The notes under the pieces were generated by a model. The model saw nothing but the letters and a program-made list of their open reading frames with translations, had not been told where the DNA came from and did no database searches. DNA of 64,000 bases from Micromonospora lupini str. Lupac 08 (lineage in GTDB: Bacteria; Actinomycetota; Actinomycetes; Mycobacteriales; Micromonosporaceae): the NCBI RefSeq assembly GCF_000297395.2, contig NZ_HF570108.1, forward strand, positions 5,503,700 to 5,567,699, read 5' to 3'. The position numbers were made by a program, and so were the translations under genes. Shown here piece after piece: positions 23,123 through 31,790 of the stretch (position 1 is its first letter; the number at the start of each line of letters is the position of its first letter).

Positions 23123-24634
23123 ATGACATCAATACGGAAAGCGATCGCCAGTACGGTGATCGTCGGGGCACTGGTCGGCGCGACAGCGCTCACCGGTCCC
23201 ACCTCCGCGTACGCGGAGTCCGGCCAACCGGGGGCCGCCGGGGCCGCCAAGTCCCTCCTCGACATCATCCCGGCACGGACCCTGGACCAGATGGTTGCCC
23301 AGGCCCCACTGGTCGACGTGGCCAATGTCATCCGCACCGCGGTGGAACGCGCACCGGCACGCGGCTATGCCGGTATCGGCCTGGTCGACGACCACGTCAC
23401 CCTGTGGTGGAAGGGTGCGCTGCCCACCGACATCGCCGCAGCCGTCACCGCCGCCCGCCGCACCGCGCCGGTCGAGGTGGCCAACGCCACCTACTCCCGC
23501 GCCGAACTGCGCAAGGCCGCCGCCAGACTCACCCCGGTGGTGGAAGCCGCCCCGGCGGACGCCAGCCACTCGGTCAGGCTCCGCACGGACGGTACCGGCA
23601 TCGAGATCGCCGTCGGCCACACCCCGGCCAAGCTGCCGAAGCTACCGGTCACCGGCGTCCGTACCAGCTTCGTCGAACGCGACCGCATGGTCGCACGGTC
23701 ACGGGCCAACGACGCCGCGCCGTTCGACGGCGGGGCGGGCATCGGGATCACCACGCCCGGGTGTACCGCAGGCTTCGGCGTCCGCAACGCGGACACCAAC
23801 GCCGGTTACATCCTGACCGCCGAGCACTGTGGAGCCATCGGCTCGCCCTGGCACGTCGGCTGGAACAAGACCACCGGCACCGGCACCCTGGTCGGCTACG
23901 CGGTCGCCAGCAATGACAACCACGACACGATGATCATTTCAACGCCGACGCCCGGCGGCCAGCTCTACGTCGGCGGTCAGCAGGACGAGGTCCGAACCCA
24001 GGTGATCGGCTGGACCGAGGTCTTCCCCGGCCAGCTGTTGTGCCAGTCCGGGTACACCTCGGCGGGTGCGATCGGCGGTCCGGTCTGCAACCTGCGGGTC
24101 GATTACCACTACGACGACATCGAGGACCTCGTCGAGGCCACCCAGCTCGACGGCCAGGAGTCCGCACGGGGAGGCGACAGTGGCGGCCCGGTCTACGCCG
24201 TCAACGCCAACGGCACCGTGCTCGCCGCCGGCACCACCACCCGATCGGCCGGTCGGGGCTTCGGGTTCCAGGACTTCGCCACGGCCCGCGACGACTACGG
24301 CAACCTCGTGCCGGCGACGAAGATCGCCAGCACCTGCCGGGTCTCCTTCGTCGTCACCGACTCGTGGGTCACCGGCTACAGCGCCAGCGTCACCGTCTAC
24401 AACGACGGCCCGGCCGCCAACGGCTGGTCGCTGGGCTTCGCCTTCCCGGGTGGACAACTCGTCCAGGGCCACTGGAACGGCGTCTTCCAGCAGGCCGGCT
24501 CGGCGGTGACCGTCACCAACGAGAACTACAACGCCACCATCCCGACCGGCGGCGCCGTCAACTTCGGCTTCACCGCGAACGGCCCCCCCGCCACCTCCGC
24601 ACCGTTCACCCTCAACGGCACCACCTGCAACTGA
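23123..24634 (+). CDS. secreted streptogrisin-type serine protease with C-terminal CBM2
   Basis: A 503-residue secreted protease. The signal peptide ends near TSAYAE (residue 30). Residues 40-190 are an alpha-lytic-protease-type pro-region. The chymotrypsin-fold catalytic domain starts about GAGIGITTPGCTAGF: His in YILTAEHCG (about 234), Asp in SNDNHDTMII (about 267) and Ser in ARGGDSGGPVY (about 353). The last 100 residues, from CRVSFVVTDSWVTGYSASVTVYN to APFTLNGTTC, form a family 2 cellulose-binding module with its terminal cysteine pair and tryptophans. The CBM would hold the enzyme on cellulose. No strong ribosome binding site is seen. A perfect terminator follows. Confidence 0.9.
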   Translation: MTSIRKAIASTVIVGALVGATALTGPTSAYAESGQPGAAGAAKSLLDIIPARTLDQMVAQAPLVDVANVIRTAVERAPARGYAGIGLVDDHVTLWWKGALPTDIAAAVTAARRTAPVEVANATYSRAELRKAAARLTPVVEAAPADASHSVRLRTDGTGIEIAVGHTPAKLPKLPVTGVRTSFVERDRMVARSRANDAAPFDGGAGIGITTPGCTAGFGVRNADTNAGYILTAEHCGAIGSPWHVGWNKTTGTGTLVGYAVASNDNHDTMIISTPTPGGQLYVGGQQDEVRTQVIGWTEVFPGQLLCQSGYTSAGAIGGPVCNLRVDYHYDDIEDLVEATQLDGQESARGGDSGGPVYAVNANGTVLAAGTTTRSAGRGFGFQDFATARDDYGNLVPATKIASTCRVSFVVTDSWVTGYSASVTVYNDGPAANGWSLGFAFPGGQLVQGHWNGVFQQAGSAVTVTNENYNATIPTGGAVNFGFTANGPPATSAPFTLNGTTCN

Positions 24635-24651
24635 CCCCTGTCCCTGCAACA

Positions 24652-24680
24652 CCGGGCCCCGCCTCGTCGGCGGGGCCCGG
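24652..24680. terminator. bidirectional terminator
   Basis: CCGGGCCCCGCC (24652-24663), loop TCGTC, GGCGGGGCCCGG (24669-24680): a perfect 12-base stem between the convergent protease and NB-ARC regulator genes. Confidence 0.8.
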
Positions 24681-24693
24681 CGCGTGTCCGGGA

Positions 24694-27141
24694 TCAGGAC
24701 TCGGCCAGTTCGCGTCGCAGGGTGGCGCGCAGGGTCCGCACCTCCGGGGCGTCCAGTTCGCCGCACCGGTCGAGCGCCCGCTGGCGCAGCAGGCGGGCGT
24801 CAGCAGCCCGGCCCGGAGCCGAGCCGGCAAGCGCCGCGAGCGCGGACAGGGTCTGCGCCTCCCACCACGGGCAGGACAACGCGGCATACAGGGCCAGCGC
24901 CGCCCGCAGCGCCTCGGCCGCCGCGTCGACCTCGCCCAACGCCTGAAGCGCGAGCCCGTAGCGATGGATGGCGACGGCCTCGCTGAACGTCGCGCCGCAC
25001 CTGTTGAACAGCCGCCGGGCGCGGGCGTACTCGTCAGCGGCGTTCCGCCACCGGCCCATCCCGGCCAGATCCGCGCCGAGACTCATCATCGCGCCCGCCT
25101 GGGCCACCACGGCGCCGGTACGACTGAGACCGTTTCCCTGGACGTAGAACGCCAGCACGTCGCCGTGCAACTCGGCCGCTTCGGTGAACCGGCCGAGCGT
25201 TGCCAGCGCCCCGCCCAGCGCGCTCGCCGCGCTGTGCTCGCCGAGGGCGTACCCGATCTCGCGGAACAGGCCCACGGCCCGGCGGCAGTGGTCGACGGCC
25301 GCCCCGCCACGGCCGATCCGAATGAAGATCGCGGCGGTGTAGGTCAGCGCCCACGCCTCCTCGCGGCGGTCCCCGATCCGCTGGGCCAGTTCCAGCGCCC
25401 GGTCCAGCGCGGCCAGCCCGTCGGTGTTGCGGTCCCGGCAGAAGTACCGGGCCCAGCCCAGGAAGTTCAGCAGCACGGCCTCGTCGCGCGGGCTACCGGC
25501 GGCCCGGGCCGCGGCCACTCCCAGCGAGAAGATCTCGTCCCAGGAGTGCCGGTGGCTGTTGGCGTCCGAGTACCAGTGCAGAGCCCTGGTGACCGCGACC
25601 ACGTCGGCGTGCCGACCGCGCCGGGCCGCGTCGCGCAAAGCCGCCAGCCAGTTGACGGACTCCCGATTCAACCAGTACGCCGCCGCCCGATCGTCGTCGA
25701 ACGGGGAGTCGACCCGAGAGGCGACCGGTTCGAACATCAAGCCGGCCTGCCGCGTACGCCGCAGCAGCCAGCCGACCATCTGATCGTGCGCGCCCGTCCG
25801 GGATGCCTGTTGTTCCTCGGCGTCGAGGCGTTCCTGGGCGTAGAGCCGGAGCAGGTCGTGGAACTGGTACCGGTCCCCCATGGTCAGGAGGACACCGGCC
25901 TCGACCAACTCCTCCAGGGCTGCGGCCGCGGTGTCCTCGTCGGTGCCGGCCACGGCGGCGACCAGCGCGGGCTCGAAGTCGCTACCGGGAATCAGCGAGG
26001 CCCGCCGGAACACTCGCGCGGTCATCGGGTCCAGTTGCCGGTAGGAGACCTCGAACGCGGATCGAACGCCCAGGTCTCCGGCGGTCAGAACGGTCAGCCG
26101 CTGACGCTGGTCGCGGAGCAGGTCCACCAGCCAACCGACCGACCATTGCGGTCGGCTGGCGAGGCGGTTGCCGGCGATCCGAACGGCAAGCGGCAGCCGG
26201 CCGCAGAGTTTGACGAGTTGGTCGGCCGCGGCCGGCTCGGCGGCGATCCGGTCGGCACCGACGATCGCCGCGAGCAACAGTCGACCCGCTGCCGGGGCGA
26301 GCAGGTCGAGCGGCAGGCGGACCGCACCGGCAAGACCCGTCAGTGGACGCCGGCAGGTGACCAGCGCGAGGCATCCCCGCCCGGCCGGCAGCAGTGGGCG
26401 TACCTGTGCCTCGCTTGCGGCGTTGTCCAGGACCACCAGGAGCGGCCGGTCCCGAGTGAGGGTGCGGAACAGACCACCGCGCTCGGCCGCCGAGATCGGC
26501 ACCCGGCTGTCCGGCACCCCGAGCGACCGCAGCAATCCGGCCAGCGCCTCGGCCGGGTCGACCGGGTCGTCCGGCGAGGCGCCCTGCAGGTCGACGAAGA
26601 GTTGTCCGCCGGCGAAGGCCGGGCTGAGTCGATGTCCAGCGGCGACGGCGAGGCTGGTCTTGCCGATTCCGGGCGGTCCGTGCAGCACCACCACCGAGGC
26701 GGTGTCCGGCCGCCCTGCGGTGACGTCGGCGGCCAGCGCCGAGAGCCGTTCCAGGATCTCCGCCCGGCCGGCCAGGTCCGGTACGGCGACGGGCAGTTCC
26801 CCGGGTACGACCAACGCCGAACGGTCGTGCGGCACCTCCGCGACGCGGTCGTCCGGCACCGCCACGCGGTCGTCCGGCACCGCCGCTCGGTCCGGCTGCC
26901 GCTCGACCCGGGCCAGGGCGACGAAACGATCGCGGTCCTCCCCGGTCAGCCGCAGGGCGTCGGCGAGCAGCACCACCGTCCGTCGTTGCGGGCTACGCAC
27001 CCGGCCGCGCTCCATCTCCCGGATTCCGCGGACACTGGAACCGGCCGCCTCGGCAAGCTCCTCCTGGGTCAGCCGCCGCTCCAGGCGGAGGGTCCTGAGG
27101 AGGCCTCCGAAGTGGTCACGCCGCACCTGACTCTTGGGCAT
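24694..27141 (-). CDS. HTH / NB-ARC / TPR regulator (AfsR-like STAND ATPase)
   Basis: An 815-residue signalling ATPase. Residues 8-75 are an XRE-type helix-turn-helix (LLRTLRLERRLTQEELAEAAGSSVRGIREMERGRV). A linker with VPDDRVAVPDDRVAEVPHDR follows. The NB-ARC domain has Walker A GPPGIGKTSLA (about residue 155), Walker B LLVVLDNAAS, and the sensor regions VTCRRPLTGLAG and KLCGRLPLAVRIAGNRLA. A winged-helix (VFRRASLIPGSDFEP) leads into TPR-like helices from about residue 470 to the end. Unlike AfsR it lacks the SARP DNA-binding domain. Such proteins usually control antibiotic or developmental genes, here with no visible target. The ATG at 27141 matches the family start. Confidence 0.88.
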   Translation of the reverse strand: MPKSQVRRDHFGGLLRTLRLERRLTQEELAEAAGSSVRGIREMERGRVRSPQRRTVVLLADALRLTGEDRDRFVALARVERQPDRAAVPDDRVAVPDDRVAEVPHDRSALVVPGELPVAVPDLAGRAEILERLSALAADVTAGRPDTASVVVLHGPPGIGKTSLAVAAGHRLSPAFAGGQLFVDLQGASPDDPVDPAEALAGLLRSLGVPDSRVPISAAERGGLFRTLTRDRPLLVVLDNAASEAQVRPLLPAGRGCLALVTCRRPLTGLAGAVRLPLDLLAPAAGRLLLAAIVGADRIAAEPAAADQLVKLCGRLPLAVRIAGNRLASRPQWSVGWLVDLLRDQRQRLTVLTAGDLGVRSAFEVSYRQLDPMTARVFRRASLIPGSDFEPALVAAVAGTDEDTAAAALEELVEAGVLLTMGDRYQFHDLLRLYAQERLDAEEQQASRTGAHDQMVGWLLRRTRQAGLMFEPVASRVDSPFDDDRAAAYWLNRESVNWLAALRDAARRGRHADVVAVTRALHWYSDANSHRHSWDEIFSLGVAAARAAGSPRDEAVLLNFLGWARYFCRDRNTDGLAALDRALELAQRIGDRREEAWALTYTAAIFIRIGRGGAAVDHCRRAVGLFREIGYALGEHSAASALGGALATLGRFTEAAELHGDVLAFYVQGNGLSRTGAVVAQAGAMMSLGADLAGMGRWRNAADEYARARRLFNRCGATFSEAVAIHRYGLALQALGEVDAAAEALRAALALYAALSCPWWEAQTLSALAALAGSAPGRAADARLLRQRALDRCGELDAPEVRTLRATLRRELAES

Positions 27142-27183
27142 GCTCCCCCAACCACCAAGCGCCCGCAGTTACGTAACGTGTGT

Positions 27184-27240
27184 CGATGCTCGCATGTGCG
27201 TGACGAGTTAAGGGCCACTGTGCACCGAGTGTGAGCATCG
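27184..27240. promoter_or_regulatory. inverted repeat and palindrome upstream of the NB-ARC gene
   Basis: CGATGCTCGCA (27184-27194) and TGTGAGCATCG (27230-27240) are inverted repeats with one mismatch, 35 bases apart. A short palindrome GTTACGTAAC (27169-27178) lies closer to the gene. They may be operator sites; the basis is symmetry and position only. Confidence 0.35.
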
Positions 27241-27296
27241 CCATGGCGGGCGGTGAGCCACCGCCATCTGCCGGGACACTGCCCCACGGTCGGATC

Positions 27297-27530
27297 TCAA
27301 CTCAGCGCGGGTTCGTCCGGGTAGAGCTTGTGAAGCGCGGCGACCGCATGCTTCAGGCAGTAGTCGAGGCTGTGGCCGTCGACCCTAATCGCCGCACCAT
27401 CGAGCCGCTGACCCGAGATCACCACCGTCCAGGGCTTACGCTCCCGCTCCCCGTCAATCTTGACCAGCCCGACCAGACCCATCTCCCCCAGGTGCTCCAG
27501 CAGCTCCGGCACGCACTCATCCCACCTCAT
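27297..27530 (-). CDS. hypothetical protein, 77 residues
   Basis: No family recognised. The sequence MRWDECVPELLEHLGEMGLV, GLVKIDGERERKPWTVVISG and HSLDYCLKHAVAALHKLYPD has balanced amino-acid use and a helix-strand-strand-helix layout that supports a real small protein. No signal peptide. No convincing ribosome binding site is seen ahead of the ATG at 27530. It stands between the NB-ARC gene promoter and the immunity-like gene. Confidence 0.5.
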   Translation of the reverse strand: MRWDECVPELLEHLGEMGLVGLVKIDGERERKPWTVVISGQRLDGAAIRVDGHSLDYCLKHAVAALHKLYPDEPALS

Positions 27531-27725
27531 CCACGAATGGGACCACCAAGACCGCTACGGAAGCCAGCGGGTCGGCCCGGTCGTGCGTCAGGGCTTCCGG
27601 CTGCCGCGCCAGTCCAACCCCAGGACTGGCTTGCCATCGGTCTCCGGGATGCAAGCACGTCAGGAGGCGCCCAGCCTGATCGTGCTCCGCAGCCATACCC
27701 TCGTGATCGTCCAGGAGGTTGCCGG

Positions 27726-28115
27726 GTGACCATTTCGTGGAGTGCCACATCTCCGACATCAGGGAAGTTCGCCTCGGTGGAGCGGTCGGACTTCGCTGGG
27801 CTCGCGAAGCGGTTCGACGACCTGCGCGCCCAAAGGCGCGGCTATCTCGAGGTACGGGGCAGCGCCATGTTCCCTGTGCTGACGCTCGGGTTCGCGGGTT
27901 CCGCGGCGGTCGTCCACCTGCTGACGGACGAGAACGCCATCTCCCTCCTGGCCGCCGATCAGCCGGCGGACGCAGATGCGGAAGTGCTGGTGCTGGACGA
28001 CCCGGTCCACTTCACCGCGGACTTCGTTCTCAACCTCGAACGCGCCTGGCAGGTTGTCGAAGAGTTCGCCCGCACGGGTGATCCTCGTCGGGCAGGAGAG
28101 TGGCGCGAGTTGTAG
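27726..28115 (+). CDS. Imm1-like immunity family protein
   Basis: A 129-residue protein resembling Imm1-type immunity proteins, which neutralise deaminase-type polymorphic toxins in other bacteria. Features are YLEVRGSAMFPVLTLGFAGSAAVVHLLTDENAISLLA and EVLVLDDPVHFTADFVLNLERAWQVVEEFARTGDP, ending near EWREL. AGGAGG lies seven bases upstream of the GTG at 27726, and an upstream plus-strand frame ends in the same GTGA. That upstream frame shows no toxin motif. No toxin gene is within 10 kb, so it is an orphan or acts on foreign toxins. A second immunity-like gene lies beyond rnpB. Confidence 0.65.
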   Translation: MTISWSATSPTSGKFASVERSDFAGLAKRFDDLRAQRRGYLEVRGSAMFPVLTLGFAGSAAVVHLLTDENAISLLAADQPADADAEVLVLDDPVHFTADFVLNLERAWQVVEEFARTGDPRRAGEWREL

Positions 28116-28287
28116 TGGCACCCATGGGCGGATCGTTCCCGCGCGTTGCTGCAGCGGCCAAGCCGGCACGGGGATTGCTGAGCCGGCGCTCAGGGCGTCT
28201 CCAGGGCGTCAGGGCGTGCGTCTCCAGGGCGTCAAACGCCGGCCAAAGTTGACCAACGACGACCATCGACGCCCGGACATAGAACCA

Positions 28288-28315
28288 GCTCAGAGCCTTG
28301 ATCGAGGCTCTGAGC
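28288..28315 (-). terminator. terminator of RNase P RNA
   Basis: GCTCAGAGCC (28288-28297) pairs with GGCTCTGAGC (28306-28315) around an eight-base loop, directly after the 3' end of rnpB on the minus strand. Confidence 0.7.
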
Positions 28316-28321
28316 TAATGG

Positions 28322-28749
<428 letters not shown>

Positions 28750-28755
28750 GCTCCC

Positions 28756-28761
28756 ATCCTA
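28756..28761 (-). promoter_or_regulatory. -10 element TAGGAT of rnpB
   Basis: TAGGAT on the minus strand ends six bases upstream of the first base of helix P1. The -35 region is not obvious. Confidence 0.55.
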
Positions 28762-28863
28762 ACGGCGTGGTGAGGCCGCCCTGTTCCGCCCCGGCTCGGC
28801 CGGCGGCGCTGGCGGACGGTGCGGCCCAGCCCGTGGATCAGGAGCAGACCACGTGATCCCCCA

Positions 28864-29397
28864 TCAGCGATACCGGGTCAGCAGTTCCGCCCGAAGGTCG
28901 ACGCCGGTGGCGGTGGACACCGAATCGACGTCCCCGAGCCGCAGCGCGGGAAAGTCTTCCAGCTGGTACTCGGAGATCAACCAGAACATGACCTTGCAAT
29001 CCGGTATCCAATACTGTTCGAGGGAGGCCATATGCAGCCGGCTGACGTGATAGATCTCCACGCCCGCGCTGACGAGTCGGTCGGCCACCTCCTCAAACGG
29101 CACCCGAGGCGGGAAGCTCCCGTACCGGCTGCCGATCGACTTGGGGACCGAGTCGTCGAACTTGTGCAACTTCCAGGCGTGGACGACGACGGAATCACAG
29201 ATCCACTCGCCCGACCCGTCATGAAAGTTGGCGTTGACGAACCCGAACTGCCGCACCAGGTGGCGCTCGTTCCACGACCCCTCATCGAAGTCGGACCCCA
29301 GTACGCCCGGCCAGTCGTCCGGACGGGAGCCGAGACCGACGCCCAGGACCGTGCCGGTGACCGCGAAGCCAGCGAAGAAATCCAGATGCGAGGACAT
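28864..29397 (-). CDS. hypothetical protein, immunity-like
   Basis: A 177-residue protein starting MSSHLDFFAGFAVTGTVLGV, with DDWPGVLGSDFDEGSWNERHLVRQFGFVNANF, WICDSVVVHAWKLHKFDDSV and a conserved-looking end ALRLGDVDSVSTATG. The layout resembles short SMI1/SUKH-neighbourhood proteins in actinomycetes that are usually annotated only as hypothetical; an immunity role is a guess from style and from the Imm1-like gene on the other side of rnpB. A start at 29454 would extend it by 19 residues. A decayed piece of rnpB lies directly upstream. Confidence 0.6.
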   Translation of the reverse strand: MSSHLDFFAGFAVTGTVLGVGLGSRPDDWPGVLGSDFDEGSWNERHLVRQFGFVNANFHDGSGEWICDSVVVHAWKLHKFDDSVPKSIGSRYGSFPPRVPFEEVADRLVSAGVEIYHVSRLHMASLEQYWIPDCKVMFWLISEYQLEDFPALRLGDVDSVSTATGVDLRAELLTRYR

Positions 29398-29468
29398 CCC
29401 GCCAGTCCACACCCAGCTTCCGGAGTACGCCACCATAAAGCCTGGCGGAGCCACCGGAGTTGGCGAGT

Positions 29469-29531
29469 GTTTCGCCCTTATCGTCCCCGTTGGGCGTCGG
29501 TCCGTTTTCTAGGGCACTGTCCTGTGCGAGT
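29469..29531 (-). pseudogene. decayed partial copy of rnpB
   Basis: Sixty-three bases here align with rnpB 28581-28643 in the same orientation. Identical blocks include CGTCCCCGTTGGG, GTTTTCT and GGCACTGTCC (plus-strand reading), with about four in five bases conserved. The universally conserved ACAGAAAA of RNase P RNA reads CTAGAAAA, and the flanking helices are missing, so it cannot be functional. It forms a direct repeat with rnpB around one hypothetical gene. Confidence 0.75.
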
Positions 29532-29633
29532 CCGCTATGCCGATATTTGCGACCCGCCTGCCCGAGATCGCGCGGCTCACGGGCGGCAGTCCGGCGGATC
29601 GCGTCATCGCCCAGAGGTTAGCCTCGTGGGGCT

Positions 29634-30395
29634 ATGGATCTCTCCCACGCCGCGCTGCTGCTCGCCGCCGGTCTCGCCGCTGGCACGGTCAACGCGGTGG
29701 CCGGTGGCGGTTCACTGATCACCTTCCCGGCGCTGATCGCAATCGGGTTGCCGCCGGTGCCGGCGAACGTGAGCAACTCCGTCGCCGTGTTCCCCGGGTA
29801 CGTGGCAAGCGTGGCGGGCAGCCGGATGGACCTGCCGCGCCCTCGGGCGCTGGCCACGCTGGTGCCCACCACCATCGTGGGCACGATCGTCGGGGCGCTG
29901 CTGTTGCTGGCCACCCCGGCCCGCGCGTTCGAGCTGGTCGTACCCTTTCTGGTCCTCGGCGCGACAGCGGTCCTGGCGTTCCAGGACCCGCTGCGCCGGC
30001 TGGTCGGCCACCCCCGCGACCTGTCGCCGCGGCAGCGGACGGTCGCGGTGCAGACGATGGTCGCGCTCGGCTCGGTGTACGGCGGGTACTTCGGCGCCGC
30101 GCTCGGGGTGATGCTTGTCGCCGGCCTGGCCTTGGTGCTGGACGCGACGCTGGCGCGGGTGAGCGCCATCAAGAATCTGCTCTCCGCGATCGTGGGGCTC
30201 ACGACGCTCGTGGTGTTCGCCCTGTTCGGCCCGCTGAACTGGGCGGCCGTCGCGGTGGTCGCGCCGGCCACCCTGATCGGGGGGTACGCGGGCGCCCGGC
30301 TGGTCCGTCGGCTTCCGCCGGTGGTGCTCAAGACGCTGATCGTGGTGTTCGGTACGACGATCGGCCTCTACCTGCTCTACCGCGCCCTGAGCTGA
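29634..30395 (+). CDS. TSUP-family (TauE/SafE) permease
   Basis: A 253-residue membrane protein with about eight hydrophobic helices, homologous to TauE/SafE proteins that export sulfite or related organic anions. The two family repeats begin with LLLAAGLAAGTVNAVAGGGSLITFPALIAIGLPP and LGSVYGGYFGAALGVMLVAGLAL, both with the glycine-rich helix starts. SVVNxxSN-like NVSNSVAVFPGYVAS follows the first. The ATG at 29634 gives a full-length protein; no good ribosome binding site is seen. A single gene ending at a large hairpin shared with the convergent MFS gene. The substrate is unknown. Confidence 0.85.
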   Translation: MDLSHAALLLAAGLAAGTVNAVAGGGSLITFPALIAIGLPPVPANVSNSVAVFPGYVASVAGSRMDLPRPRALATLVPTTIVGTIVGALLLLATPARAFELVVPFLVLGATAVLAFQDPLRRLVGHPRDLSPRQRTVAVQTMVALGSVYGGYFGAALGVMLVAGLALVLDATLARVSAIKNLLSAIVGLTTLVVFALFGPLNWAAVAVVAPATLIGGYAGARLVRRLPPVVLKTLIVVFGTTIGLYLLYRALS

Positions 30396-30406
30396 GCCGC
30401 CCGACG

Positions 30407-30489
30407 CCAAGATCCGCACGGCTTACCGGGAAACCGCTGTGTCAGCGCACGTTGAAGCAGCGGTTTCCCGGCAAAGCGTGTGGATCTTG
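30407..30489. terminator. long imperfect hairpin between convergent genes
   Basis: About 33 bases (from CCAAGATCCGCACG at 30407 to ACCGGGAAACCGCTG at 30439) pair with CAGCGGTTTCCCGG (30458) to TGTGGATCTTG (30489), leaving an 18-base loop. Only a few mismatches interrupt the stem. Its position suits a bidirectional terminator, but the length is more like a small inverted-repeat element. Confidence 0.7.
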
Positions 30490-30503
30490 ACGACGGTTCC
30501 GCG

Positions 30504-31736
30504 TTAGTAGGCCTCGCCTACCGGCTCTTCGGCCGCGTGTTCGGTGTCGGCGGCGGCGCGGTTCCAGCGGGACCACAGGACCCGCTCGCCGTAGCCGGCG
30601 GCCATCAGGTGCGCGAACGCCAGGTAGACCAGCACGCCGACGGCGAGCACCCCGAAGCCGACCCAGAAGGGCAGCGCCAGCGAGCGCTCGGCGAGCTTGC
30701 CGGAGATGATCGGCGCGGGCGCGGCGGCACCCCAGCGGACCAGGTTGAACGCGCCGGTGGCGAGCCTGCGGTCGCTGGAGCCGAGGCCGAGCGCCAGGTC
30801 GGTGAGGTTGGCGTTGGCCAGGCCCATGCAGAGGCCGGCGAGCACGAGCACCACGAGCGCCTCGGCGGTGCTGATGGAGGTGGCGAAGAGAACCATGCAG
30901 ACCAGCAGGCCGGCGATGGCCACGCCGACGGTCTGCACCGCGCCGATCCGGTGGGCCAGCCGGTGGCCGATCACCAGGATGCCGGTGGCCAGGCCGAGGC
31001 CCCAGCCGGTGAACGCGAGCCCCAGCGGGACGACGTCGAGGCCGAGGAAGAGCGGCGTGTAGCCGAGCACGACGAAGAACACGAAGTTGTACGCGGCGGT
31101 CACCACGCAGAGGGCGATGAACGCCGGTTTGCGGTAGGTGGCGAAGATCTGGCCGACGCGTACCGGAGCCTGCCGGTTGGTGGGCTCGCGCAGCTTGCGG
31201 GCGGCCACGCCGAGGGCGAGGACCATGAACACGCCGCAGACGAAGAACGGCAGCCGCCACGAGACCTGCCCGAGCAGGCCGCCGATCAGCGGGCCGACGG
31301 CGAAGCCGAGACCGAGGGCGGTCTCGAAGAGGCCGACGACCCATTCTCGGTCGATGGCGAGGTTGACAAGTACCACCATGGCGGTGGCGAAGAACATCGC
31401 GTTGCCCAGCCCCCACACGCCGCGCAGCACGGACAGCTGCACGATGTTGTCGCTGAACGAGGCGAGGATGGCGGCCAGCCCGACCACCGAGACACCGGCG
31501 ATCAGCACCGGCTTGAACCCGAACCGGCCGCTGGCGAGCGTCGCCGGGATCATGCCGAGGGCCATGACCGCGATGTACGCGGTGAACAGCAGCTCGACCT
31601 GCCAGGCGGTGACCCCGATCGCCTCGCCGATGGCCGGCAGGATCGGGTCGACGACGGCGATGCCGGCGATGGCGAGGAAGGCCACAAGTGTGGTGGCGTA
31701 GATGGCACTGCGGTTCGGTTCGGAACTCCGATCCAC
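30504..31736 (-). CDS. MFS drug-type exporter
   Basis: A 410-residue major facilitator superfamily transporter with 12 predicted helices. The first helices read IYATTLVAFLAIAGIAVVDPILPAIGEAIG. The motif A-like loop is MIPATLASGRFGFKPVLIAG, followed by FATAMVVLVNLAIDREWVVGLFETALGLGFAVGPLIGGLLG, which resembles the motif C of antiporters. The C-terminus is a short acidic tail. The GTG at 31736 has GGGGAG six bases upstream; the frame upstream belongs to the MarR gene's shadow. It is divergent from a MarR regulator with two palindromic operators in between, so it is an inducible efflux pump. Substrate unknown. Confidence 0.88.
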   Translation of the reverse strand: MDRSSEPNRSAIYATTLVAFLAIAGIAVVDPILPAIGEAIGVTAWQVELLFTAYIAVMALGMIPATLASGRFGFKPVLIAGVSVVGLAAILASFSDNIVQLSVLRGVWGLGNAMFFATAMVVLVNLAIDREWVVGLFETALGLGFAVGPLIGGLLGQVSWRLPFFVCGVFMVLALGVAARKLREPTNRQAPVRVGQIFATYRKPAFIALCVVTAAYNFVFFVVLGYTPLFLGLDVVPLGLAFTGWGLGLATGILVIGHRLAHRIGAVQTVGVAIAGLLVCMVLFATSISTAEALVVLVLAGLCMGLANANLTDLALGLGSSDRRLATGAFNLVRWGAAAPAPIISGKLAERSLALPFWVGFGVLAVGVLVYLAFAHLMAAGYGERVLWSRWNRAAADTEHAAEEPVGEAY

Positions 31737-31753
31737 TCCGACTCCCCAATTAG

Positions 31754-31788
31754 CTGTATCGTACAGGTACTTACTCTGTATCATACAG
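31754..31788. promoter_or_regulatory. double MarR operator
   Basis: Two near-identical 13-base palindromes, CTGTATCGTACAG (31754-31766) and CTGTATCATACAG (31776-31788), centred 22 bases apart, two helical turns. They fill the space between the divergent MFS and MarR genes. The right copy contains the marR-side -10 hexamer TATCAT (31779-31784), six bases from the ATG, so binding would block a leaderless promoter. Confidence 0.85.
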
Positions 31789-31790
31789 CT

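Noticed and set aside
24040..27234. Plus-strand open frame of 1064 codons opposite the protease and NB-ARC genes
   Set aside because: Its composition is Gly/Arg/Gln/Val-rich without domain motifs, and it is antisense to well-supported genes; long antisense frames are usual in DNA of this GC content.
27460..27729. Upstream toxin gene overlapping the Imm1-like start
   Set aside because: The frame ends with a tidy overlap but shows no deaminase or nuclease motif and no good start; a truncated toxin tail cannot be excluded but is not supported.
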